A stretch of DNA of 41,046 nt from Mycoplasmopsis iners ATCC 19705 (GTDB lineage: Bacteria > Bacillota_I > Bacilli_A > Mycoplasmatales > Metamycoplasmataceae), in the NCBI RefSeq assembly GCF_000701805.1, contig NZ_JNJW01000005.1:1-41046 (forward strand), in the 5' to 3' direction. The translations under genes were made by a program, and so were the position numbers. Positions 1 to 8,479 of this stretch are shown piece after piece; within the stretch, counting starts at the first letter, position 1, and each line of letters opens with the position of its first letter. The notes beneath the pieces were generated by a model that saw only the letters and a program-made list of their open reading frames with translations, ran no database searches and was not told where the DNA came from.

Positions 1-46
1 CGACAAAGTTCTTGTTGTTGTAAACGACCAAATAACAAAATTATAA
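1..46 (+). CDS. 3' end of an unidentified protein gene (partial)
   Basis: The frame starting at base 2 reads 14 codons ending DQITKL and then TAA at 44-46. A hairpin with a T-run follows at once, which is how genes end elsewhere in this window, so this is probably the tail of a real gene running into the window and converging on dnaK. The fragment is too short to assign a family. It could instead be a chance open frame, but the terminator argues against that. Confidence 0.5.
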   Translation, partial: DKVLVVVNDQITKL

Positions 47-73
47 AATATCAGTTTAGCTGATATTTTTTTA
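47..73 (+). terminator. Rho-independent terminator of the leftmost gene
   Basis: A 7-bp stem (ATATCAG at 48-54 with CTGATAT at 60-66) and a 5-base loop are followed by a T-run to base 72. It lies directly after the stop codon of the partial gene. Confidence 0.75.
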
Positions 74-80
74 ATTGCAA

Positions 81-104
81 TTTTTAGCTTAATTAAGCTA
101 AAAA
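81..104. repeat. 24-bp perfect palindrome between converging genes
   Basis: Bases 81-92 are the exact reverse complement of bases 93-104. There is no T-run clearly following it on either strand, so it does not look like a standard terminator. It sits between the terminator of the left gene and the terminator of dnaK. It could be a backup transcription stop or a protein-binding site; the function is unknown. Confidence 0.5.
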
Positions 105-130
105 GACTTTTTCATAGGCTAATTAGTCAA

Positions 131-167
131 TTTTAAAAATAAAAATAAGTCCAATTATGGACTTATT
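131..167 (-). terminator. Rho-independent terminator of dnaK
   Basis: On the minus strand a 9-bp stem (AATAAGTCC, bases 144-152, with GGACTTATT, bases 159-167) is followed by a T-rich tail. It starts six bases beyond the dnaK stop codon. Confidence 0.8.
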
Positions 168-172
168 AATTA

Positions 173-1951
<1,779 letters not shown>

Positions 1952-2010
1952 TTATTTTTCCTTTCTTAATCAGTGTTTTTAAAACATATGAAATTATTTT
2001 AGCACAAAAA

Positions 2011-2037
2011 TTAGCAGACTAATATTTTTTCTGCTAA
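2011..2037. promoter_or_regulatory. CIRCE-like HrcA operator upstream of dnaK
   Basis: The inverted repeat has the 9-9-9 geometry of CIRCE: TTAGCAGAC, nine spacer bases, TTCTGCTAA. The outer TTAGCA/TGCTAA parts match the classical element (TTAGCACTC-N9-GAGTGCTAA), while the inner three bases of each arm differ. Flanking A/T bases extend the pairing to 12 bp. It lies 63 bp before the dnaK start codon, overlapping the likely promoter; a minus-strand TAAAAT (bases 1996-2001) could be the -10 box. HrcA binding is inferred from position and geometry. Confidence 0.7.
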
Positions 2038-2048
2038 TTTTTTTCGTG

Positions 2049-2207
2049 TCCTTGCTAAATTTTTTTAATTTTCAAATTTTGGTAAAAATCAAACTTAGAA
2101 TTTATTAATAAACCTACAAAACCAAAGAACTTCAAAATATTAATAAATCAAATTTGATATTTAAATAAAAATGTATTAAATAATAGAGAAAAATATTTAG
2201 ATTTTTT
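2049..2207. other. AT-rich intergenic spacer between dnaK and the tRNA cluster
   Basis: This stretch separates the divergent dnaK and tRNA-Gly transcription units. It has stops in all frames at short intervals and no recognisable gene. The dnaK regulatory region lies at its left edge and the tRNA promoter at its right edge. Confidence 0.6.
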
Positions 2208-2235
2208 TTGACACATCGTAAAAATATGGTATAAA
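2208..2235 (+). promoter_or_regulatory. Promoter of tRNA-Gly
   Basis: A perfect -35 TTGACA (2208-2213) and a -10 TATAAA (2230-2235) are separated by 16 bp. Transcription would begin about 10 bases before the tRNA. It is one of the few strong -35 boxes in the window. Confidence 0.75.
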
Positions 2236-2251
2236 TTTTTATGCAAAAATT

Positions 2252-2325
2252 GGAAACGTAATTTAATGGCAAAATATCAGCTTGCCATGCTGACTATGGG
2301 GGTTCGATTCCCCTCGTTTCCTCCA
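2252..2325 (+). tRNA. tRNA-Gly (anticodon GCC)
   Basis: The 74-nt cloverleaf has a GGAAACG/CGTTTCC acceptor stem, anticodon loop TTGCCAT and T-loop GTTCGATTC. CCA is encoded. It is transcribed alone, between its own promoter and terminator. Confidence 0.95.
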
Positions 2326-2327
2326 TT

Positions 2328-2363
2328 TGGCGAAAGCCACCGAGCAACAATGTTGCTTTTTTT
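2328..2363 (+). terminator. tRNA-Gly trailer hairpin and terminator
   Basis: A small TGGC-GAAA-GCCA tetraloop hairpin (2328-2339) follows the tRNA. It is followed by a terminator stem AGCAAC/GTTGCT (2343-2357) with a T-run. Confidence 0.75.
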
Positions 2364-2403
2364 GTAAGGATCGTACAAAAGAGAAAAAATAAATAAAAAA
2401 ATA

Positions 2404-2432
2404 TTTTGTTTAAAATAATTTTTATTTATAAT
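2404..2432 (+). promoter_or_regulatory. Promoter of the Asn-Glu-Val tRNA operon
   Basis: The -10 box TATAAT (2427-2432) lies 15 bp before the first tRNA base. A weak -35 TTTTGT (2404-2409) is spaced at 17 bp. Confidence 0.6.
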
Positions 2433-2447
2433 AATAAAGCAAAAATT

Positions 2448-2522
2448 GCCGATTTAGCTCAGCGGTAGAGCAGCTGGCTGTTAACCAGTTGGTCACAAGT
2501 TCGATCCTTGTAATCGGCGCCA
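2448..2522 (+). tRNA. tRNA-Asn (anticodon GTT)
   Basis: The 75-nt cloverleaf has a GCCGATT/AATCGGC acceptor stem and anticodon loop CTGTTAA. CCA is encoded. It is the first of three tRNAs spaced 3-4 bases apart in one transcript. Confidence 0.96.
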
Positions 2523-2525
2523 TTT

Positions 2526-2601
2526 GGTCTGTTGGTGAAGCGGTTAACACACATGGTTTTCATCCATGCATACACGGGTTCGATCCCCGTACAGACTGCC
2601 A
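2526..2601 (+). tRNA. tRNA-Glu (anticodon TTC)
   Basis: The 76-nt cloverleaf has a GGTCTGT/ACAGACT acceptor with a G-T first pair, anticodon stem CATGG/CCATG and loop TTTTCAT. CCA is encoded. It is the middle gene of the three-tRNA transcript. Confidence 0.96.
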
Positions 2602-2605
2602 TTTT

Positions 2606-2681
2606 GGAGAGTTAGCTCAGTTGGGAGAGCATCGCCCTTACAAGGCGAGGGTCATGGGTTCGAGCCCCTTACTCTCCACCA
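2606..2681 (+). tRNA. tRNA-Val (anticodon TAC)
   Basis: The 76-nt cloverleaf has acceptor GGAGAGT/ACTCTCC, anticodon stem TCGCC/GGCGA and loop CTTACAA. The T-stem (ATGGG with CCCTT) has one T-T mismatch at its second pair. CCA is encoded. It is the last gene of the operon. Confidence 0.95.
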
Positions 2682-2699
2682 TTTGACAAAAGTCACTAG

Positions 2700-2722
2700 A
2701 TAACCTTTGGGTTATTTTTTTT
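2700..2722 (+). terminator. Terminator of the Asn-Glu-Val tRNA operon
   Basis: Stem ATAACC (2700-2705) pairs with GGTTAT (2710-2715), followed by an eight-base T-run. Confidence 0.8.
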
Positions 2723-2773
2723 ATTTCTTTAATGCACTAAAAACACTATGAAAAAGATATATTGGCAAAATAT

Positions 2774-2801
2774 TTCAATAAATTAAATCTTTTATTATAA
2801 T
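2774..2801 (+). promoter_or_regulatory. mscL promoter placed for a leaderless transcript
   Basis: A perfect TATAAT (2796-2801) ends only seven bases before the mscL ATG, so the expected start of transcription is at or next to the A of ATG. The -35 region is weak (TTCAAT at 2774-2779, 16 bp spacing). No ribosome-binding site is visible. Confidence 0.6.
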
Positions 2802-2808
2802 AAAACAC

Positions 2809-3228
2809 ATGTTTAAAAAAGCAGGAAAAGACGCGTGAGCAGTTGTTAAACGTGGCAACATGTTCATGTTAGCAATCGGTCTTTTATTAGGTACAGCATT
2901 TAACGCAGTAGTTTCATCATTAGCAAATGATGTTATCATGGCTGCTATTGCTTCATACTTCAAAGTTAAAGATGTTAGTGAACTTAAAGCTGGCCCAGTT
3001 TTAATTGGTAAATTCTTAGCAGCTTTAATTTCATTCTTAATTATTGCTGTTCTTATTTTTGTGACTCTATATGTAATTTTCTTAATTATAGGTGCACATA
3101 GAGCGCGTAAAGAACGTAAAAACCCTAAACCAGTTGTAGTAGAAGAAGTAAAACCAACAAATGAAGAATTAATCTTAGCTGAACTTAAAAAAATGAACGA
3201 ATTGCTTTCTAAAAAACAAAATAAATAA
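2809..3228 (+). CDS. mscL: Large-conductance mechanosensitive channel MscL
   Basis: The 139-residue membrane channel opens under membrane tension and releases solutes during osmotic downshock. It starts MFKKAGKDAWAVVKRGN, an amphipathic N-terminal helix with a TGA-encoded tryptophan at residue 10. The first membrane helix contains AIGLLLGTAFNAVVSSL and the conserved turn ANDVIM. A second hydrophobic helix lies around residues 68-99, and a charged cytoplasmic helix ends the protein (EELILAELKKMNELL). Length and order of parts match the MscL pentamer family. The stop at 3226-3228 is followed by a strong terminator, so the gene is monocistronic. The ATG chosen here is the only start that keeps the N-terminal helix, and it lies directly after the promoter. 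Confidence 0.93.
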
Positions 3229-3246
3229 GTAAACTCGATAGAAAGG

Positions 3247-3274
3247 AACTAGCATTAGCTAGTTTTTATTTTTA
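3247..3274 (+). terminator. Terminator of mscL
   Basis: AACTAGC (3247-3253) pairs with GCTAGTT (3258-3264) across a 4-base loop, followed by a T-rich tail. Confidence 0.85.
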
Positions 3275-3289
3275 TTAGTCAAAAAGTAT

Positions 3290-3317
3290 AAAAAAAATCA
3301 CTCCAAAAAGAAGTGAT
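3290..3317 (-). terminator. Terminator of the Tyr-Gln tRNA transcript
   Basis: On the minus strand ATCACTTC pairs with GGAGTGAT (bases 3297-3317, one G-T pair), followed by a long T-run. It begins two bases beyond the CCA end of tRNA-Gln. Confidence 0.8.
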
Positions 3318-3318
3318 A

Positions 3319-3393
3319 TGGCTGCCCCAGTTAGATTCGAACTAACGCATGACGGAACCAAAACCCGTTGCCTTACCGCTTGGCGATGGGGCA
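3319..3393 (-). tRNA. tRNA-Gln (anticodon TTG)
   Basis: Read on the minus strand, the 75-nt cloverleaf begins TGCCCCA and has anticodon stem ACGGG/TCCGT with loop TTTTGGT. CCA is encoded. It follows tRNA-Tyr after three bases. Confidence 0.95.
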
Positions 3394-3396
3394 AAA

Positions 3397-3481
3397 TGGT
3401 GGAGGGGGAGGGATTCGAACCCCCGAACCGTGAGGAAGTGGGTTACAGCCACCCGCGTTTGGCCGCTTCGCTACCCCTCCA
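3397..3481 (-). tRNA. tRNA-Tyr (anticodon GTA)
   Basis: The 85-nt class II tRNA has acceptor TGGAGGG, anticodon loop CTGTAAC and the long variable arm expected for bacterial tRNA-Tyr. CCA is encoded. It is the first gene of a two-tRNA transcript. Confidence 0.95.
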
Positions 3482-3504
3482 GCTTTTTGCTAAATTGCTA
3501 ACTT

Positions 3505-3510
3505 ATTATA
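3505..3510 (-). promoter_or_regulatory. -10 box of the Tyr-Gln tRNA promoter
   Basis: The minus strand reads TATAAT 23 bases before the tRNA-Tyr 5' end. No clear -35 box is visible in the A/T-only sequence upstream. Confidence 0.5.
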
Positions 3511-3714
3511 AACCATAAATTAAAAAAATAAAAAATTTATTCAATTTTTATTTGCGCTTTTTTAATAAATATTTTTAAATTTGCTATGTAAAAAAAGCTA
3601 ATAATTATAAGATTTTTAATTTCTTAAGTTATTTACTAATTTATATTAATATTAATATAAAATATAAATATTAAATTTATTATTATATATTTAATTAAAT
3701 TAAAAGGAGTTTAG

Positions 3715-3966
3715 ATGCCAGCTAGAAGACAAGAAATTACTTATGAAATCATTCATAATGTAGGTAAAATCGCCGAAACAGTAGGTGGATACGTAAAAGA
3801 ATTAAATTTAGTTTCATGAAATAACAACAAACCAAAATATGATATTAGAGATTGAAGCGAAGACCACTCACGTTCAAGCAAAGGTATTACTTTAACTTAC
3901 GAAGAATTAGTTGAATTAAAGAAACTTATCGATTTAGAAGTTAAAAGAATCGAAGAAGAAAAATAA
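3715..3966 (+). CDS. YdbC-like PC4-domain single-stranded DNA-binding protein
   Basis: The 83-residue protein matches the Firmicute YdbC family, a bacterial relative of the eukaryotic coactivator PC4 that binds single-stranded DNA as a dimer. Visible family features are EIIHNVGKIAE, then the block KELNLVSWNNN with KPKYDIRDWSEDH, then the GITLTYEEL turn before a final helix. Two TGA tryptophans (residues 41 and 47, approximately) hide it from standard-code gene finding. The start ATG has AAGGAG eight bases upstream, and a TATATT at 3686-3691 could be the -10 box. It is flanked by its own terminator. Its function in mycoplasmas is not established; a role in DNA repair or transcription is inference from the fold. 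Confidence 0.85.
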
Positions 3967-3970
3967 TGTA

Positions 3971-3999
3971 AAATCCTTATACTTAAGGATTTTTATTTA
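3971..3999 (+). terminator. Terminator of ydbC
   Basis: AAATCCTTA (3971-3979) pairs with TAAGGATTT (3984-3992), followed by a T-rich tail. It separates ydbC from the GNAT-ffh unit. Confidence 0.8.
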
Positions 4000-4013
4000 T
4001 TATAGGGAGATAT

Positions 4014-4817
4014 ATGTTAATTAAAGCTATTGAGCAAGACAAGGCAAATATTTTAGATTATTTAAAAACTGAGCCTATTTATAATTTGTTTTTAATTGCC
4101 GACATTAATCAATTTGGGCTTGAAAATGAATTTATGAAAACCTTTGTTATTAAAGAAAATAACAAGATTGCCAGTGTTATTTTAATTTACGGAACAACAT
4201 TATTGTTTTTTGACCCAAAAAATTTAATTGATAATGAATTATTAAATAATTTAATTATTGAACACAATGTTAAAAATGTTAATATTAGCGACAAAATGTT
4301 TGCTAAACATCAAGAATTCTTTACTAATCAAGCAGAAAGATTTCAAATCCATGAACAATTTTTAGCTAAATGTGACAAAAAAACAATGGAAAATAGCCCT
4401 GAAGTTAAAAAAGCTGAATATTCAGATGTTCCAGGAATTGTAGAATCAAGAATGCAAATTGATGAATTTGCTCAATTTAGATCAAACTTTGACAAAGAAT
4501 TAGTTGTTTATCAAGAAAACTTTAAGAGAGGCATTAGCAATAATTTTATTATTGTTGATCAAGAAAAAAATATAGTTATTGCGCATGCAATGATATCAGC
4601 TAAAACTGATCAAGTTGCTATGGTTGGTGGCGTATATTGCTTACCAAATTATCGTAACTGTGGTTATGGCACAAAAGTAACAACTGCTTTAACTAATTTC
4701 ATAATTGATAATAATATGATAGCCATGTTGTTTTATCACAATGAAAAAGCCGGTTCTATTTACAAAAAAATAGGCTATGAAATTTTTGGTAAAGTTTATA
4801 CAGTTGCACTTAAATAA
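4014..4817 (+). CDS. GNAT-family N-acetyltransferase
   Basis: The 267-residue protein has an N-terminal region of about 130 residues and a C-terminal Gcn5-related acetyltransferase domain. The acetyl-CoA pyrophosphate loop is visible as YRNCGYGT (R/Q-x-x-G-x-G type) after the strand VGGVYCLP. It is followed by the helix and the NEKAGSIYKKIGYEIFG block that ends the fold. The N-terminal part resembles the degenerate first half of double-GNAT proteins, but no second loop motif is seen there. The substrate cannot be told from the sequence. The ATG has a GGGAGA site seven bases upstream. The next gene, ffh, starts nine bases after the stop, so the two are probably cotranscribed; a functional link to the signal recognition particle is not implied. 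Confidence 0.85.
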   Translation: MLIKAIEQDKANILDYLKTEPIYNLFLIADINQFGLENEFMKTFVIKENNKIASVILIYGTTLLFFDPKNLIDNELLNNLIIEHNVKNVNISDKMFAKHQEFFTNQAERFQIHEQFLAKCDKKTMENSPEVKKAEYSDVPGIVESRMQIDEFAQFRSNFDKELVVYQENFKRGISNNFIIVDQEKNIVIAHAMISAKTDQVAMVGGVYCLPNYRNCGYGTKVTTALTNFIIDNNMIAMLFYHNEKAGSIYKKIGYEIFGKVYTVALK

Positions 4818-4826
4818 AGGAGAAGT

Positions 4827-6179
4827 ATGTTAAATTTTTTAGAAAATCGGATTCAAAAGTCTATTGCTAAAATGGCAAAAAAGACAGTTGTTCATGAAGC
4901 TGACATTTTAGAAACTACTAGAGATATAAAAATGGCTTTATTGGAAGCCGACGTTAACTTAAAAGTGGTTAAAGATTTTATTGCAAATGTTAAGGAAAAA
5001 GCCTTAAATTCAAGCTTGGTTGGTTCACTTAATGCTTCACAACAAATGATTAAAATAGTGCATGCTGAATTAGTTGATATTTTAGGTGGCTCAGTTAAAG
5101 AAATTAATATTAATAAAAGACCTTACATTATTTTAATGTCAGGTCTTCAAGGTTCAGGTAAAACAACTGCTGTAGCAAAATTAGCCTATTACTTAAGAAA
5201 GAAAGGTCTAGTTAACAAACCATTAGTAGTTGCGGCTGATATTTATCGTCCCGCTGCTGTACAACAATTAGTTACTTTAGCTAAAAGTATTCAAGTCGAT
5301 TATTTTGAAAAAGGCACAACTGATAGCGCACAAAATATCGTTAAAGAGGCAATTGATTTTGCAAATGAAAATAAGCACGATTTAATTTTGATTGATACTG
5401 CTGGACGTTTAGCAATTGATGAACCTTTAATGCAAGAATTAAAGGATATTAAAAAAATTGCTTCACCAAATGAAATATTTTTTGTAGCAGATGCTTTAAG
5501 TGGTCAAGACATTTTAAATGTAGCCCAAGCTTTTAATGATAATTTACATTTAACTGGCTCAATTATTACCAAATTAGATTCAGATGCTAGAGGTGGAGCT
5601 GCTTTAAGTATTTGTAAAATGTTAAACATTCCTATTAGATTCATTGGTACAGGTGAAAAAGTTTCTAATTTAGATCTATTTTACCCTGATAGAATGGCTG
5701 ACAGAATCCTAGGTATGGGTGATGTGCTTTCATTAATTGAAAAAGCTGAAGAAGTTATTGATCAAGATGTGGCACAAAACACAGTTCAAAAAATTCTTAG
5801 AGGCAACTTTACTCTTGATGATTTAATGCAAAACTTGGCTCAAATGAAAAAAATGGGTAAAATGGCCAAATTAATTAAAATGATCCCTGGTTTAGCTAAT
5901 AAAGTAAATGAAGAAAAAATTCAACAAGCAGAAGAAAAATTTGCTAGCTATGAAATTTTAATTAATTCAATGACTATGAAAGAGCGTAAAAATCCTAAAT
6001 TATTGAGACAAGCTAGCCGTAAAGAAAGAATTATTAAAGGAAGCGGAAGAAGCGCATTTGAATTTAATAGACTATTAAATGATTTTGATCAAATGTCAAA
6101 AAACATGACTGAAATGGGTAAAAAAATTAAAAGTGGCAATTTTGGCGATTTGACCAAAATGGGCTTTGGTGGTTTTTAA
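4827..6179 (+). CDS. ffh: Signal recognition particle protein Ffh (SRP54)
   Basis: The 450-residue GTPase binds signal sequences on nascent membrane and secreted proteins with the SRP RNA and docks on FtsY. The N-terminal helical bundle is followed by the G domain: P-loop GLQGSGKT at residues 106-113, the DTAGR motif, the TKLD specificity motif and a GTGEK motif. The C-terminal M domain is methionine-rich (MQNLAQMKKMGKMAKLIKMIPG), as expected for the signal-peptide groove. Length is typical. The ATG has a strong AAAGGAG site. A membrane protein gene begins three bases after the stop codon, suggesting translational coupling. The SRP RNA gene was not seen in this window. Confidence 0.98.
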   Translation: MLNFLENRIQKSIAKMAKKTVVHEADILETTRDIKMALLEADVNLKVVKDFIANVKEKALNSSLVGSLNASQQMIKIVHAELVDILGGSVKEININKRPYIILMSGLQGSGKTTAVAKLAYYLRKKGLVNKPLVVAADIYRPAAVQQLVTLAKSIQVDYFEKGTTDSAQNIVKEAIDFANENKHDLILIDTAGRLAIDEPLMQELKDIKKIASPNEIFFVADALSGQDILNVAQAFNDNLHLTGSIITKLDSDARGGAALSICKMLNIPIRFIGTGEKVSNLDLFYPDRMADRILGMGDVLSLIEKAEEVIDQDVAQNTVQKILRGNFTLDDLMQNLAQMKKMGKMAKLIKMIPGLANKVNEEKIQQAEEKFASYEILINSMTMKERKNPKLLRQASRKERIIKGSGRSAFEFNRLLNDFDQMSKNMTEMGKKIKSGNFGDLTKMGFGGF

Positions 6180-6181
6180 TA

Positions 6182-7120
6182 ATGGATAATTATGGTTTCT
6201 TTTCACCATCAGGTTCAGGGAATGGTATTGAATGATTGCCAACATCTAAAATCATTTTTTATGCTATTTCTTTAACAGTTATTTTAATCGCTTTTCTTTT
6301 ATGATTTTTCAAAAGGCCAATTCGGAGACATTTTTTACAAAAAGATAGAATTATGTGAATGTCAAAAAGGACTTTTTGAACAGTTTTTGGTTCAATTAGC
6401 CTAGTAATGGTTGGAGTTAGAAGTGCTATTTTAGCTTTTAATAATTTTCCAAACAAATGAGAAATTATTCCGCTACACTTATGTAGATTAATGTTGATAT
6501 TTACTTCAATTATTTTGATTATTAATAAACTACATTGAATCAAATATTTTGGACCTTTCGCTATAGTTGGAGCAATTGTTGCTTTATTAATTCCAGAAAT
6601 GCCAAAACAAGATTGACAAAAAACCAGTGGGGTTGGTGTAGATAACTTCTATTTTTGAGATTTTGTTTTTGCTCATGTTTATGTGTTAATTGTTCCTATA
6701 ATAATTTATTGCTCAATTAAACATAAATATACTTTTAAAGATACTTTAATTACTTTTGGCTTATTCGCAGGTTTAGCTACTTTAATGTTCATAATTAATT
6801 TAACAACCAATTTAATTCCAGGAGTGCCAAAACCTTGAAAAAGTAATTATTTCTATTTGGGCATGACCGAATATAACAGTCAAAAAGAATTGCTTAAAAC
6901 TGCAACGCATTGACCATTTAACTTCATATCATTCTTGACTTGTATTATTATTTACATTTTTCTTTTTATACTTCTTTGATGCTTCCAAAGCAAGTTTTAT
7001 ATTGATATTATTAATAAAAAATTTGTTTTTGAATGAAGAAAAAGCAAGGCTTGAAAAAAATATCGTATTTCTATTTCGGAATTCTTTGATAGTAGAAGAA
7101 AAAAGCAAAAAAAGCTATAA
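6182..7120 (+). CDS. YwaF/TMEM164-like polytopic membrane protein
   Basis: The 312-residue protein reads through twelve or more TGA tryptophans and shows about seven hydrophobic segments. The motif IIPLHLCRLML around residue 100 is the signature HLC block of the bacterial YwaF family (TIGR02206), to which human TMEM164 is related. TMEM164 has been reported as an acyltransferase; applying this to the bacterial protein is inference. The N-terminus is short and outside the first helix, and the C-terminus is strongly basic (about 40 residues, ending RRKKQKKL). The start lies two bases after the ffh stop with no separate ribosome site, so translation is probably coupled to ffh. I first considered Lgt because of its size and helix count, but the Lgt motifs are missing. 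Confidence 0.75.
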
Positions 7121-7205
7121 AATAGACTTATTGGCTAATTGATTTTGCACTTTAAAAAATTCGAAAAACTATAAATAATTATATATATAGTTATATATAT
7201 AGTAT

Positions 7206-7275
7206 TATAATAAGGGTTATGTTATTGATGTAACATAACTTTTTTTATGTTATTACTAATAACATAAGAAGTATT
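7206..7275 (+). promoter_or_regulatory. ATP operon promoter and leader with alternative hairpins
   Basis: A perfect TATAAT (7206-7211) is followed about seven bases later by hairpin 1:2 (7216-7224 with 7231-7239, 9 bp) and seven T residues, which looks like an intrinsic terminator. A second hairpin 3:4 follows (7245-7254 with 7258-7267, 10 bp). Segment 2 can also pair with segment 3 (7231-7238 with 7245-7252) and segment 1 with segment 4, so the two folds exclude each other. The first stem may instead simply end the ffh transcript. A weak AAGAAG ribosome site follows at 7266-7271. Confidence 0.55.
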
Positions 7276-7743
7276 ATGAAAAACAACTTATCAAAAATTA
7301 ACTGAAAAATATTTTTAATTTATTCATTAATAATTACAGCAATTTTCGTTGCTTTTTATCCTTTCGCAAGACTTTCGTTAGCCTTTGGGTTTGGTATTGG
7401 AAGTTGTTTTTCATTCATTTCTTATCAATTAAAGGATTTGCTTTTACGCAAAAGCCTTTTAATAACCTCAAAAAGAAAGATTAAGTTTAATTTCTTGTCG
7501 TTTTTGGGCTTTATGGGGATTATGTTGTTATTAGGTGTCTTAGTTTTTGTAATCTTAATGATTAACAAGCATGCTAAACAAAATTTATACACAAAGCCAA
7601 TTTACGCAGGATGTTTTTACCCAATAAATATTGTCGCTTTTTTATTTGGAACATTGAGTGTAACGATAAGTATTTATGTGCAATCTTTTTGACAATATTG
7701 AAGAGAAAGGAGGGAGAATGGCAGAGCTAATAGAACACATTAA
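7276..7743 (+). CDS. AtpI-like small membrane protein of the ATP synthase operon (MG406 type)
   Basis: The 155-residue protein occupies the position of atpI, directly before atpB. It has four hydrophobic segments, at roughly residues 11-30, 35-52, 75-97 and 115-137. In other bacteria AtpI assists c-ring assembly or magnesium handling. Mycoplasma proteins at this locus are poorly conserved, so the assignment rests on position and topology more than on motifs. It reads through several TGA codons and ends in a basic tail (YWRERRENGRANRTH). Its last 26 bases overlap the start of atpB, whose strong ribosome site lies inside this gene. Confidence 0.75.
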
Positions 7744-8470
7744 TGATTGAAATCATCCACAGTTATTTTCATTATTTATCACAGTGTTAATTTGTTTTTC
7801 ATTATCTTTAGCAGTTTTTATCTCAATCAAAAAATCAGCTAAAGCTGATAAAGCACCCAATGCTTTTTTAGTGATAATGGAAGGCTATGTTACAATGGTC
7901 GATAATTCGTTTGATGAAACAGCTGAAGGCAAAATAGAAAAATCAAGAATTTACATTTTTGGTTTAGCAACCTTTTTATTAATAGGTAATTTAATTGCCC
8001 CATTGGGACTAGAGCCCATTGTGACTTCTTATTCAGTGCCTTTAACCTTAGGTTTAATTAGCTGATTAGGAATTTATGTTGTTGGTTTAATTTACCAAAA
8101 ATTCCGTTATTTGAAAAAATATTTGAACCCGCTTGAAACAATTGGACAATTTGCTCCACTAATTTCATTGAGCTTCCGGATTTTCGGTAATATCATAGGC
8201 GGTGGAACGCTTTTATTCCTATTTTATTGATTCTTTGGTTTTATTTGAACTAAAATACCAGGTCAAGAACATCATCAATGATTCTTTTTAGGAAGTATTT
8301 TCACACCATTATTGCACCTTTACTTTGATGTGTTCAGTGCTTTTATTCAAGCTCTTGTCTTCACCACTTTAACTTTGATTTATTGAGTTCGTGAAGCAGA
8401 AGAACCAGAACCTAAAAAACAGAAAAAAACAAAAATGAAAACAATTACTACAAATCAAAACATTTACTAG
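7718..8470 (+). CDS. atpB: ATP synthase Fo subunit a
   Basis: The 250-residue membrane protein forms the proton (or ion) half-channels beside the c-ring. The essential arginine is visible in SLSFRIFGNIIGG, equivalent to SLALRLFGN in E. coli, and a conserved C-terminal helix FSAFIQALVFTTLTLIYW follows. Five to six membrane segments can be counted. The start ATG has an AAGGAGGGAG ribosome site, the strongest in this operon, and overlaps the preceding gene. The C-terminus has a lysine-rich tail after the last helix (PKKQKKTKMK). atpE follows after nine bases. Confidence 0.96.
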
Positions 8471-8479
8471 GAGGTAAAC

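Noticed and set aside
6182-7120. Possible lgt (prolipoprotein diacylglyceryl transferase)
   Set aside because: The Lgt signature is absent, and the HLC block fits the YwaF/TMEM164 family.
7170-7205. AT-dinucleotide tract as a possible phase-variable promoter
   Set aside because: The runs are short and interrupted, and no evidence of length change can be drawn from one sequence.
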